NCBI GenBank assembly: GCA_963978545.1
Contig: OZ021729.1
Location: 13,406,001 to 13,470,000, forward strand
DNA: 64,000 nt
Direction of reading: 5' to 3'
DNA from: Linyphia triangularis
Lineage: Eukaryota > Arthropoda > Arachnida > Araneae > Linyphiidae
In this document: piece after piece, positions 36,614 to 49,262 of the stretch
Position numbering within the stretch: position 1 is the first letter of the stretch
How the letters are laid out: each line of letters starts with the position of its first letter
Program-made: the position numbers and the translations under genes
Notes under the pieces: generated by a model
What the model saw: the letters and a program-made list of their open reading frames with translations, nothing else
Database searches by the model: none
What the model was told of the DNA's origin: nothing

Positions 36614-36939
36614 CAGGGTGGCCACAAAATCCAGGAAAAAAAGTTCTCTGATAATTCCTTGATTTTCTTGACCGATTTCTGAAAAATTCCCTGATTTTTC
36701 GGCAAACTTTTTTTTTAAATTTCCCCAGCTTTTCCAGATGTGTAGACACCTTGATCAAATAGAACATTAGCTAAACAGGTAATATGCCATTTTTTTATAA
36801 AAAATTGTTTTGACGATGATGAAAAGTTCAAATTATTCTGTAACATTAAACTTCAAACCATTACCACCTCAAAACAAACAAAGAAAATTTTCCTGATTTT
36901 CGTAAAATTTAAAAAAATTCAAAGTTCTGGGCCACTCTG
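36614..36939 (+). mobile_element. hAT-like MITE, copy D (internally deleted)
   Basis: The left end CAGGGTGGCCACAAAATCC and the right end GGGCCACTCTG are retained. The interior matches copies A-C through TTCCAGATGTGTAGACACC and ACATTAAACTTC, then lacks most of the right half. Its left end is the best-preserved version of the CAGGGTGGCCACA terminus. Confidence 0.75.
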
Positions 36940-39900
36940 GAATAATATGAAATAATTTATTCATTATGTTAGAGATAAGTTCGAACTGTCATTGATGTTA
37001 TTATTATTTAATATTTCCAATTTTTGATATAAATGTATCCTTAGAATTGGAGGATGATGGTAATTCTAATTCCTCTTTATTTACTGGATGAGTTTATAAA
37101 GTAGTGGGAAAGTTATGAGAGTTATGAGGAGAGATTTGGTACGTTGTAAAAATGCAAATTACTTGCTAACAATTAGAGTTGGGTAACATATGTTAATATG
37201 GAAATGATACGGATTGAGTCTTAACATATTTCACCATATCGTAATGATGGTCAATTTATACACCAAGTTCTAGATGGCCTATTGAGTTTGGATGAGTAAA
37301 AATGAGTATAAATGACAAGTTTTCTCTGTTAACTTTTTATTATTAAAACTAGTATTAAGTATTTTTTAATTTTTTTATTTATGTATGAAAACTTGAATAG
37401 TGATTTTAACTTGTGTGTAATATAGTGCGCCTTACTGTGTGTCTATCAAGAGGATAGCTACCACTAGATAGTCTGTAGGGTGGTGGTTGCTATAAAACAA
37501 GACTCGTTGATTTAGAAAAGGGGTGATGTATGCAGGAAATTGACTTTAAAAAAGTCACAAGATACAAACGTAGATGACTTATTCTGGAATACCCCGCGAA
37601 AAATAGGGCTAGTCTTGTTTCCACGGCTACAGGCCACTCTAGATAATCCAGTGGGAACTATTCTACTGATAAACATATTGTACCTTTATATCGTAGACTG
37701 CGTAAGTCATGTGTTTTATCATATAATATTGTATGACGTATTAGCTAGATAATTATCACCTATTATATATTATTTAATACTTTTTTTAATGTTTCAGAAT
37801 TAATACCAGATTATAGTTATCTATAGCACGTCTGCTGGTAAAAATAAAATCATGAAACAAATATGATCTTGCAGTATATCACCAATGGTCTGATTTAAAC
37901 TGGGCACTTCATTAGAAAGAAATGAAATTGATTTCTAAAACTGATTAGATAAAAGCAATTTTTAGTTTCTCGAAAAGGGATTTAAGCGTATAAAAACTAT
38001 CATAAAGTTATAATTTTAACAATGATTTAACAAAGTTTTTTAAAAAACCAATGAAACAATATAAATTTATAGTTTACGAGCTGACCTGAAAATTTTAAGG
38101 AACCTCCTTCTCTTTTAAATGCTTCTACTGGTGTGTTTTGGTATAGAGGAGGAGGAATTCTATCAAAGAAAATATATGCCTTAATGAGTACCCTAATTTT
38201 CAATAGAGTAAAAACGTAATGAAATGCTTAACTTTTTAAGGAATACGCAATTGGGTGTTGTCTTTGTAAGGAAAGCAAGCCGACAGGTGCGTTCGTAAAA
38301 CTAAAGAATAAAAGAAAGATATTACTACGTAAACAACTCACACAATGTGGCTATCATAAAACAAGTGTTTGTATTTGCCAAATTTTAGACCGGAACAATC
38401 GACATTTTCCCCAAGGACATAGTGATCACGTTTGTATTCACGTAATTCCTTTTTATATAATCAACGTGATACTTATTTTCAGTAAAAACTCCAATTATTG
38501 TCGGCAGTCTCTTTTCAGCAAACAAAGAAAGAGGTAGTTTACATCACCAACGAAAAAGAAATAAAAATAAGCGGCTACTTCTATTTCTAAATTCAAAGAA
38601 ACGAGCAAAAGTTGGTTGATTGTATGGCAACCTAAAATTAACAAACAATTGTATGCATTTTAAAGATTTATATATAAAAAAAAAAATTAAAAAAAAAAAA
38701 AAACACACAAATTGTTTGTAGAAAGAAGCCAAGACAGTAAAGTTAATTGGCTTGATAAAGAATAGAAAACTTTTTATTTGAAAAGATAAATTACATATAA
38801 AATTAAGTATAAAACGCAACTTTTATTTATCGATGTTATGCAATTTAATTGAGAATTTATAGGTTTATTAGAATTTTAAAATAATAAAACCCAGATGCTG
38901 TTTCTCTTAAATTTTTAAAACGATCTAACACTAATTTATTTGATTTTGTGTTTGGCTGAACGATACCTATCTGCTATTCAAAATGGCTGATACAAATAAT
39001 TAAATACCTTTTTGCGATTAACTAATTGAATTTAAAAATCCAAATTTATGTTTAATGATATTATTACATGGTTCAAAATGATTGGCTGATGAGATGGAGA
39101 CAAAAAACTCTAACACTAAAAATATTACGTAAAAGTACATTTATTTTGTGCTATACATCAAATATCCCATTTTGATTCAAATTGTATTGACGAGCTTGTT
39201 TGATTTTTAAGTAAACATTTTTTTTTTTTAATTTGCTTGTCTAGATGGGTATTTGCTCTTTTACAACCAATATGTTTTCTTGTAAATCAAGTGCTTGTTT
39301 TTCTAAAAAATTCTAGGTAACACTTAACTTGAGTCACAGTTTTTATTAACTAAATGTTGACTAAAAATATAACATTTCAAATAGAGTGCCTTAGTGTCAC
39401 AAAACGTGTTTTATTTAGCATAATAATCATTTCATTTTATGTATTGAGACAAGTTAAATTCAATTTGAATCTTACATTCAATTTGCAAGTCTTGTTGAAA
39501 ATTCCGTTAAATGAGATTAGAAATGGGATTAATTTTTTTGTATAGATAAAAAAAAGCCTTTTAAGAAATCGATTATTTCTCCTGCAAAGTGAGAAATCAA
39601 AGACAGAATTTAAATATTCATTACGAACGCTTTTTAGTTGAATACAAGGAAAGTTTCAATACGTGTAAAAACTCACTATATTGTTCGAGTATTTCATTTT
39701 AAAACGTCCATGTTCATCCATGTTTAAATTAATTATTTATAAAAAGTCTACTCGAAATAAATTACGCAATGAAAAATACAACCTTTCATTTAGAAAAAAC
39801 GCGTTCATCTTATTTTTTTCAAATATTTAAGGACTGAGTTTGTATATTTTAACATCAGTTTGAGTATATATTTTTGACATATTTTTATATTTGCCATAAT

Positions 39901-40199
39901 AATATTATAAATACATATAGAGCGAACTAAACGCATTCAATTAACTTATTCTTTTTTATTTCATAAGAGGTTATTCTGATATTCCCATAAAATGCCAACG
40001 TTTCATTCATTCAAGTGTTCTGAATTTTTAGTACTATTCAGAGTACATTGTACATAGGTATTGCTACACATTAAGTGTAAGAATTAATAAGCATGCTGGG
40101 ATTATAATTGTTACAATGTAAATTGAAAAGTATTGTTTGAATTCATTAAATCACCTATTCTAATGTCAATTTAGTTTGATTAGAAAAGGGCAAACTATT
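36940..40199. other. non-coding stretch
   Basis: AT-rich DNA. Short open frames (for example around 37540-37752) lack domains. A-rich runs interrupted by T lie near 38680-38703. Nothing is supportable as a gene. Confidence 0.45.
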
Positions 40200-40761
40200 A
40201 CTTTCAATTACCCATGTGTATACATAGGGTAATGAAAGTATAGGATAAGGTAAATTTTTTTTCGATTTTTAGCATTTCTCCACATTTTGGAACATCCTGA
40301 TTTCAAACAAGTGATCTAGAAAAAATGTATGTCTGTGTGTATGGTATCTGCATAACTCACGCCTGCATAACTTTCATCTATGATGTTCAAATTTGGTGTG
40401 CGGGTTGATAGTGGCCATGGGACCTACCATTAAGGTTTTCGTCAAAATCGCACACACGCATAAGGTCGAAAAGATCATGTTTTTCAATGATTGCTAAAAA
40501 CGGCTTTAACGATTTTGATCAAAATCGCTGTGTAAGGCTTCTTAAGGTGTTTTAAATACCCTCACCTCCAAAATTTTCGTAAAAATGCTTTGATGGCTTA
40601 AAAAGTTGAAAAACGAATGCCTTTAACACAGAGTTCTCTTTCCTTGAGCATGAGCATATCACACCAACGATCGTTTTTTCTCCTCTCCTCAGTTTCATTT
40701 ATAAGAAAGGTTAATATAAGAAATATCGAAAAGTAAATCGCCAAAAACGCCAGTTTGGCAA

Positions 40762-40800
<39 letters not shown>

Positions 40801-40920
40801 TTATATAAGAATTATTGCAAAAAATATCGCCAAATTGTTCATTTTTTCTAAGCGAGTGATGAAAATATAAAAACGATAAATGACACAAATACACATCAGT
40901 AATATAGTGTAATTGAAAGT
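40200..40920. mobile_element. 0.7-kb element with 12-bp inverted termini and a terminal palindrome
   Basis: ACTTTCAATTAC (40200-40211) is matched exactly by GTAATTGAAAGT (40909-40920). The left end is itself a near-perfect palindrome (40199-40240, TACTTTCAATTACCC ... AGGGTAATGAAAGTA). The interior has GTCTGTGTGTATGGTATC-type sequence, CATAACTCACGCCTGCATAA, and a T33 tract at 40764-40796. It has no coding capacity. The class is not identified, and the exact limits could be shorter than given. Confidence 0.5.
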
Positions 40921-43900
40921 TGTGCGATGTTCCACATCCTAGTTAGAAAATGAAATGGGTTTGACAGATCCCTTTCACAAGATAATTAATATGTTAAGTG
41001 GTATCTTAGAATGTTATTGAAAGTATAGTTCGTCGAAATAAGTTTAGAATCATGTGATTAATAAGCAGAAAAGCATAACTCCTTTTTGTATACCCTGAAA
41101 GAAAATCTTTAATAGACACAACTTTCAATTAGAAACAATTACAAAAGAAGTTTAAAACATATACAAAAGGAACTATTTCAGTTGTTAACACTTCAACGAT
41201 TGGGAAACTGGAATGAGGAACTTGCACAAGTCAGGAAAATGAATATTTTTTGTATTTTCTAGTGTTATCCAACGAATATATTTGAGCAGTGCATTTATTT
41301 TTTATCTTTATGCTTTCAATTAATCAAAAATCGAGTTTGAAATCAGCCGAAATCAAAGCAAAAGTTACGTGACCGAAAACGCATAAAAAAACCGTGACGT
41401 GGTTACGCAGAGAAAAAGTGGCAAAACGAAGGAAAAACCATGCTCATTCCTTCTCTAAAACAGGTTTTAGTCTTGTTCATTATATGCGCGTTGACGTTCC
41501 ACGTAAAAGTGACTTTTTCCCGCCAAATCGCAAAGTGAAAAACTAAATATTTTTTTAACTATCTATCCGAGCTCAAATTTTTGAAAGAATGGTATTGTTT
41601 TTCATGATTTTTTCTCTACTTATATTTAAAAATAAAACCAAAAAACTTGAAAGTTCCTCATTGTCCTTTCCCCTGCCTACGCTGACAATGATGTTTCTAT
41701 GGATGTGTTACTTTCCTAGCGTCCTATATAAAAGCAATCAGTTTCTAGTATTGTCACTAGTCTTCTTTTTTTCCTTTTAATGAAGAAAATCATTTTAAAG
41801 TGCTTTATCTTTCCATCGAACAGTCTTATTTTATACATCATTCTTTATTCTAGGTGAACTCTAATAGCGAGTTCATTTATGACTGTCTTTTTTACTTAAA
41901 GGTTATCTTATTCGTTTTTTCTTGTAGTTTTTTTTTTTCTTTGTTCTTTTTTGTGAAGAACCTTTTTTACTCCCTTTATATTAAACCGAAATTGATAATT
42001 GATTTAGTAATTTAAAGGCTAAATCCTTCCCTTCTCATTAATATTTTGGAAATCGAAGTTTTTGTTTTGAGTTGGTATTCTATGAAATGAGACACTATGT
42101 AGAGAGTTTTTTAGCAATCTATGAGTGGGCATGCAACTACTCAAGCCAACAATTATTCCCTCTTCTCCCATCGTACTTTAAATACAATAAGAAATGTTTT
42201 ACTGTTTTAAAGAGGTAGTTCTCTACTTTAAACAATTTCCTTCATTGTTTTTTTTTTTTAATTTAATGAACTTAAATGTTAATTGAACATAAATGCTAAA
42301 AAAAAGTTTCATTGGATACTCTATGATGTTGTACAGGATACGATTTATCGTCAAACCATCCAACTTCACAAGCCGTGCCGAGTTTTACTTTCCAAATCAA
42401 GTTTCAATATATCTCTCAGCAATAAAATACAATATTGAACTCTGATGCACTTCCAAAAAATTCATTCCTCTAAGCAATCTTAAAAGAGAAGACTGCACAT
42501 GAGTTCACTAGTTATTATATCAATACTCTTTAGAAATAAAACCTACAGTTACTTCAACAAATCTCAAACAACCCACACTCTATTACTATCACACTCTTCA
42601 ACCTAAATGCTAATTCTACGAAATTAAATTCAGTTTACGGATTTCACAGGTGAATGAAATCTCATTTTGACATTTTTCCAGTACCTTCAATGAAAATCCA
42701 CCTGCCTCCCCTACAGGATCATTTGACAAACGAGATAATGATCGCTTATTTATCACCTGCTCTAGTCCCCCAGCAGCTACATATCGCGTTTTTTTTTGTT
42801 TCGCTTTTGAGGGACATACTCGAAAGATTATTGATGATTCGCCCGAAGGATAAACATGGTTGTGAATCTGGGAATGAAAATTTGTTTTTGCGGGTGTCCT
42901 GTTTATTTTTCCTAAGTGATCTGGTTACGTTCTTGTAGAACAACCCGACAACATTTTTTTCTTCTTTCTTTTTTCAATTTCATATTATTTAGAGTTCAAT
43001 CATTGTGTGGATGTTTAATATTTGTTTTTTGCAGCTATAGCGAACAAGGCGTGTGGTCTCCTAAATCGAATAAAACAGTACATACTTTATATGTTATTAA
43101 GTATAGTTATTTTCTCGATATTTTCTTTTTTCTTTTTGAAAGAGTAATAGAATATCAATAAAGATAGAAGCATATAACGATTTAGATATGATAAGAGTGC
43201 ACCAGCCTGATTTACATAAATTGTGATAGTCGGAGTATGTTTAATATTAATTTTAACTCCATTAGTATAAGAAATATGATTTTTTTATATCATTTTTTTT
43301 TTCATCTATACCACGCTGACCCAATCTTGGATCGCCATTGAAAATTGCATTATTTCAAAAGTTGAGAATTTGAAATTCTTCTGTACAAACTCAAGACGCT
43401 GCCTTCCGTTCAATTTCCTTATAAATAACTACTTTGTTGCTTTGTCTTTCTAAACAGATATTTAATTACATTTCTTACAGTTTGAGAGGAAGCATTAACC
43501 TTTAAGAACTCAATTGAATGTTTAAGGGGGACAGCTTGATATACTTACCTTTTAAGCAATTTTCTATCAGTATTTTAGTTTTGTTGCACTTAAGCGTGAA
43601 TTATTTTAAAACAATCGCAGAGTATTTTTTTTTTTTTCATTTAAGCGGATAATCTGCTGACACATCTCAGTACAGATAATATTTTTAACAGTTTCACGTA
43701 TTTTAAATTTTAGACTTTTGAATCTTTGACTTAAATTTCTTGATGATTTCCGTAATTTTTTCCATCAATAATTTCTCTTTAACTAGTGAATAGGATTATG
43801 GAATTCTACTACACACTATAAATAGGAAAGAACTTTATTTTTAAAAAAATGGTTATTTACATTATTCATGATTTTTTTTTTCACCTCTTAAAAATATTTA

Positions 43901-44639
43901 AGTGTGTAATTGCTAAGCTATATGCTACAGTTCATTTGCATAGTGCTTAAGTAATTTTTTCGCTTTTAATTTTACTACCTTTCCTTATTAGTTTATTACT
44001 TATACTACTCTAAATTTGTAAAAAATTAATAAAAAAAAATAATAATAATAATAAAAAAAAAAAAAAAAAAATGCTACTAAAATTAATAAAATGCATTCTC
44101 TAGCTTTTAATTTTTTTTTTTTTTTTTTTTTTTTGTAGCTATTTAACTAAAAGTTTTTTATTTTAGAATTTATGCTGCTTAATCTATTGTTTATACTTCC
44201 GTACGGAAACTTTTTCCCTCTGTAAGTGCTTAAAGTAACGGTTAAATTTGAGGTAATGGTTTTTTCACTTTTCAAATGATCCAAAGAGTACACATACCAA
44301 ATTTTACGAAGATATATTCATTAGAACAGTCAGAAATTCAGAGGAGAATATCTTTCTGGTGAAGGGTGTTTTTTTTTTTTTTTTTTTAGAGGAACTGTTC
44401 TGCTTTAAGATTCGTTTTACAAACAAAGCAGTGCAAAAAGTTGTTTTTTAATAACTATTGTATTACCTTTCCGAGAGTACAATAACTGTAGTACAATAAC
44501 TATTTGTTTACTTTTTTTGTTTGGAAATAGTTTACTTCTGAAGATTCAAGCTCGTATTTTATTTCCGCCATTGACTTTATTTTTCTACATTTGGCGACAC
44601 GTTTGTGTCAGTGGGTTACATAAAGTGTCGCCCATTAGA
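40921..44639. other. non-coding stretch
   Basis: AT-rich DNA. A moderately GC-richer patch lies at about 42640-42900. An AAT-microsatellite runs into A19 (44040-44071), then T24 (44111-44134) and T20 (44369-44388). No gene was recognised. Confidence 0.45.
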
Positions 44640-45190
44640 TTAGATAGAAAGCGTACTGTGCCACCCAGCATTACCTTTCACTTCCCCTGATTCAAATTAA
44701 CACTTGTTTCTTAGCAACCAGCACGAATCCGCAACAAAGTCGCCAAACGTGGCAACCCTTCTTCCCTCTCCTCGTTGGATGCGGGTTTCCATGGCAACGG
44801 GGACAGACGGCTTCTGACCAGATGTGCACCTCACAACCAGCTGACGAAGGAGGGAGGAGAGAATCAGGAATCTCTTCCATTATTCCCAATTCCCTAGGAG
44901 GAGAGTGAGGGAGAGGGGGGGGGGGGATTACGAGGCGGAGGAGGGAATTTCGTTCCGTCCTTTTTAATGGCGCGCGCAGCAGAAGCGAACCGTACAGGCG
45001 CAATTAAAGGATTTAATTCGGGGGCACTTGTTTTGCGAACCGCTCCAATGTTAAATTTAATGCGCGTGTATAAGGAGAACGAAGAGGATGCTAATTGGAA
45101 AGAGGAAGGGAAGTTGTGATGGCGGCTTTATTGTGACTTGGTTATGATATGAGATGCGGGCGATGTGTGTGTGTGTGGGGGGGGGGGAGG
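44640..45190. promoter_or_regulatory. GC-richer island with two RFX X-box motifs, candidate enhancer
   Basis: GTTTCTTAGCAACC (44706-44719) and GTTTCCATGGCAAC (44785-44798) both fit the RFX X-box pattern of two inverted half-sites. A further half-site, GTGGCAACC, lies between them (about 44749). CAGATG and CAGCTG E-boxes, CpG-rich sequence (GGCGCGCGCAG) and G12/G11 runs follow. No coding frame is convincing. The island is 11 kb upstream of net and could be an enhancer or a promoter of an unannotated transcript (inference). Confidence 0.4.
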
Positions 45191-45911
45191 TCTATTCAGA
45201 GTTAGTTTTTTAGAACAAAGGGGTGTTGTTTTGTTTTCTTTTGCTAAAGGGTTTGGGGTTATTTGTGTCGTCGTTTTTCGGATTAGGAGTGAAATTCTTG
45301 GTGCGGAATGAGGAGATCTTTTTTGGAACATTGAAATTTTTCTGTTACCATTTGTATAACTTGTTTTTTTTTTTATATACTATTTGCTTTTGTACATTTT
45401 TATTATATAACGACGGATTAGAAGTATTTGATATCAGAAATACATTAGATTTTATTTTAAGGTTTTTACGTTTGGGATTATTTACGTCATGTTCTTTTGG
45501 ATTTGAATGGAAACCTTGCGTCTAAACGAGGAAAGCTTGATTATTACAGGCCCCAGATGTATCTAAACATAAGAAATTTTAATTATTATATAAGTACACT
45601 TATCATAGAAGTAGCACTTTTTTACTGATCCAATTATTTTATGGATGAGTAATGCTTCAATCAATATACATTTGAAAATTTAAAAGTTAACGTTTAAATT
45701 GAAAACTATTTTTTTTTTTTTTTCATTCTTAAAATGGTATGAATTTTATCATTATTATTATTATTATTACTATTTTTTATATTTTTTTGATAATCAGATT
45801 TTTTAACCCTATGAGAAAAATATTTTATAGCTTGAAAGTTATCAAAAATGTTGTTAAAAATTAATACTTAAAGTGTTAAAGTTGTAAGCCGTCTGACCTA
45901 TATAACAATTT

Positions 45912-45947
<36 letters not shown>

Positions 45948-48900
45948 AGGTAAATAGTCGTTTCTAAAGTAAGTGATACAATTACGTTTAAAAATATATC
46001 TCTACTTAAAACATTATTGCAGATGCTTAATGTAATTTTGATGGAGTAGGTCTCTACATTCAATTTTGGCATTTTATCTCCTAAACCGGCAATTCAAATA
46101 TATCAATAAATTCCGCAAAAATACTTTTTGGCTAATAATAGATCTTTGATCTATGCAATTATATTTTCCCTACATATTTATGATCCATCACTCTGCAATC
46201 TGTCTGTATTCTGAAACAAAATGAAGTGTTTACAGAACACCTGCTTCATATCAGCTGCAACCCTGGTTATCTGGAAATAGTCTTTTATGACTTCCCTAAT
46301 AGCCCCCCCCCCCCCCATCTACAGCCCCGCTTCTTCCTAATAGGTCCATTGTTTTCACTTTCTATCTTCCGTTTCACCTAGTTTTACAAGTTCAATTTCA
46401 TCACGATTTTCTTGATAGTCTTAATATTAGGTATAACGAATAAGCTATATCACAATACATTTTGTTTTTCTGGATCACCACGAAAAGGAGACAAATAAAT
46501 TAGTAGTACCTGATTGCATTAAAAGCAGTTTAAGAGGTTAGTTTACTTCCTAATACATTCCTATAAAATATAATTGTCCATTTTTGTTTTAAAGTTAGTT
46601 TATCTAGATGGAACTTGTAATCAATTATCATCGGTAAGGTTTGAGCAGTAATTTTTGTAGTAATAATATTACCTTATTGCTTTGTTAACTAGTTTCAATT
46701 AATATTATTAGTTAAATTAACACGGGAAATTATAAATAGTTAATTTACCTATTTGTACATTTTTTATCAATGCAATTGATATTAAGAGATAAGTACTATA
46801 ATTTAAAATTGTTTCCACAACACAGATACAAAAAAACCCAAATATTTTGGTAATCTAACTCAATTCAACAGGCTTATAATAAAAAGTTTTGCCTTTTATT
46901 CGAGTAATTTGTAATATATTTTCAATAAATGTAAACTTTATTTAAATTTATTAGAAACATAAAGTACTATTAGAAATTATAACCAAAATGAAAAATTAAA
47001 TACTTTTTTTTTAGTTAAAAACATTTTAGCATTATTAGCAAAACAGTTTCAGAAAATTTTGGGGACTATGAATTTCAAAGAAAATACAACTTCCCTTAAG
47101 GATACATTTAAAATTAATAATTGTTCAAATTAAGCACATTAATTAATTTTAGACAATTCTAGTTTTTAACCCTTAGTATGTAACTTTTATCCATGTAAAT
47201 CTTTCAAAATGAATATTAAAAAAGTATAGATTCTTGTTTAAACAAGAACATATATGACTAAATCAATAAGTACAATTTAATTTCATATAGTTGATGCTAG
47301 TTTTTAAGAAATCTTTGAAAGCCAGATACCAATATTAAATTATTTATAATTAGCTCTCGGCGATTCGGAAAAATGTATTTTTGCACTTGAGGTTGATAAT
47401 ATTTGCAAATAAACATTTTCAATTAGTACAGAGGTAAAAAAAAAAGTTGGATTGGTAATCAATTAAAATGACTTGATAAGTTTATATTCCAATGTGATTT
47501 AATTTTATTTATGAGACAAAAATTCTCCCTTAAAAAGTGTTTAGTTAAATTTGAATAGAATGTCATAATGACAGTTAGAGAATCAACCAAGATATATTTG
47601 CCCCTGAAAAATCCCAACGTCTATAAAATAAAATAACACATATTTTAAATAAGTATAATAAATACTCAACACAATTTCTTACAGAAGGTTTTTTTTTATT
47701 ATTTATTATTATTGTTATTATTATTTTTTTATTTTTTATTATTTTTTTTTACGCTTGTTAAAATAATGTAAGCACACTTAACCTTCCAAAAATACAATTT
47801 GAATACATAAGTATATGAAAATTATTGAAATCAGTGTTGAACGATGTACTTTTTACCATAAAACAATAAGCTTTTGTAAAGTCATACGAAGTATTTCTGA
47901 TTTAAATACACACGCCTTGAAACTAATCGATGATATCGACATGTATCGAAATCAGATAGTTTTTCATTCATTACTTTTCCAAATTTTTATGTGCACATTT
48001 AGATTTTGAAACATGAAAGGTGAAACAAAACAACAAAATCAGATATATATATATTTTTTCAAAAATAATAAAATAAACTTTTCTGTTTATTTCATCTCCG
48101 ACCTTTCATCTGTTCACAAGAAATTCGATTTTTTTCGTCACGTTTTGTTTTGCCCCACTTTCTCCGGAAATGTTTCTCGACTTCAGAGAGAATTTTCAAT
48201 CCCATTTCCATTTGCAAATTGCTTTCTTCCCCTCCTCATGAATGCTAATGAGCAACAGAGAGGAGTACTTAATTTCTCATGACACGTGTGAAACAGTTAT
48301 GTTTTGAAACCCAAGCCTACCTTGTATAGAATTGGATTAAACTTGTGAAGCATGAATTTCTTTAGAAAGATGAGTATTTGAGAATGTATAGGAAGTAACA
48401 TTATTTGAATCCGTGATTATAGTAAGCTTTTATCTTTATACGAATTTTTTTTATCCCCCTCTCCCCTTCTTTAACAGTTTTTGACGTAATGTACTTTTTA
48501 TAGTAAAGATTTTGTGTTTGCATACATTAATACTCATTAAATAAAAAATAGTGCAGAGCTTGTTTTTTTTTAAATAGAACATTAAAATATTCCATAAACA
48601 TATGTTTTTTCTATGTATCTCTAAATCTATAGAATATGGAATTGTGTTGATAACTGATAATTACAATGTTTACTTAAAAATAATTAATATTCTAATAATT
48701 TTTTTCTGCATTTCTAATTTTCAAATTAGTGGAGGACAAAATACTCTACAACTGAAGTAGAAATACAATGGAACTTTGGAAATAACTATAGAACAAAGTG
48801 GAGGAACTGAAGTTAAATTTAAAAAACAATTACCACTTTTCTATAAAAGAATTGATATAGTATGCAATTAGATTTTAAAAGTTATGCCCGTACTAAGTTT

Positions 48901-49262
48901 GTATGAGCTATTGTTTGTGTTAATTATTGTAAAAAAAAATAACTATTTAAAATAAGTAGACATAGATATAACAAAGCTATATAGAACTGAAGTGTAAAAA
49001 AAAACTTAAATTGATAGAACTTCACAAAAGTGTGTGTTTTTTATAATATGAGCATTTTGGGTAAAATTGAAATTGAACAGTCCTATGACTAAAATTAATA
49101 AATACAAGTTTGGAAATATAACTTGCTTTGCTAAATTTTCCATGGGTTCTAATCTTGCACATGTGAGGTTAAAGCGTTTATTTAAAACCCATTGACGGTG
49201 CATGAACGTATATATGCGTCATTTGATCCCCAGTTTTTTCACTAATACACAACATTTTAAAA
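45191..49262. other. non-coding stretch
   Basis: AT-rich DNA with an A33 tract (45913-45945), a C14 tract (46303-46316), ATT-type microsatellites near 45755 and 47700-47745, and a slightly GC-richer patch at about 48090-48290 containing CACGTG. No gene was recognised. Confidence 0.45.

Noticed and set aside
44692..45003. 103-codon minus-strand open frame in the RFX-motif island
   Set aside because: Its composition is explained by the GC-rich island; it has no domain and ends in a G/C homopolymer-derived proline run.
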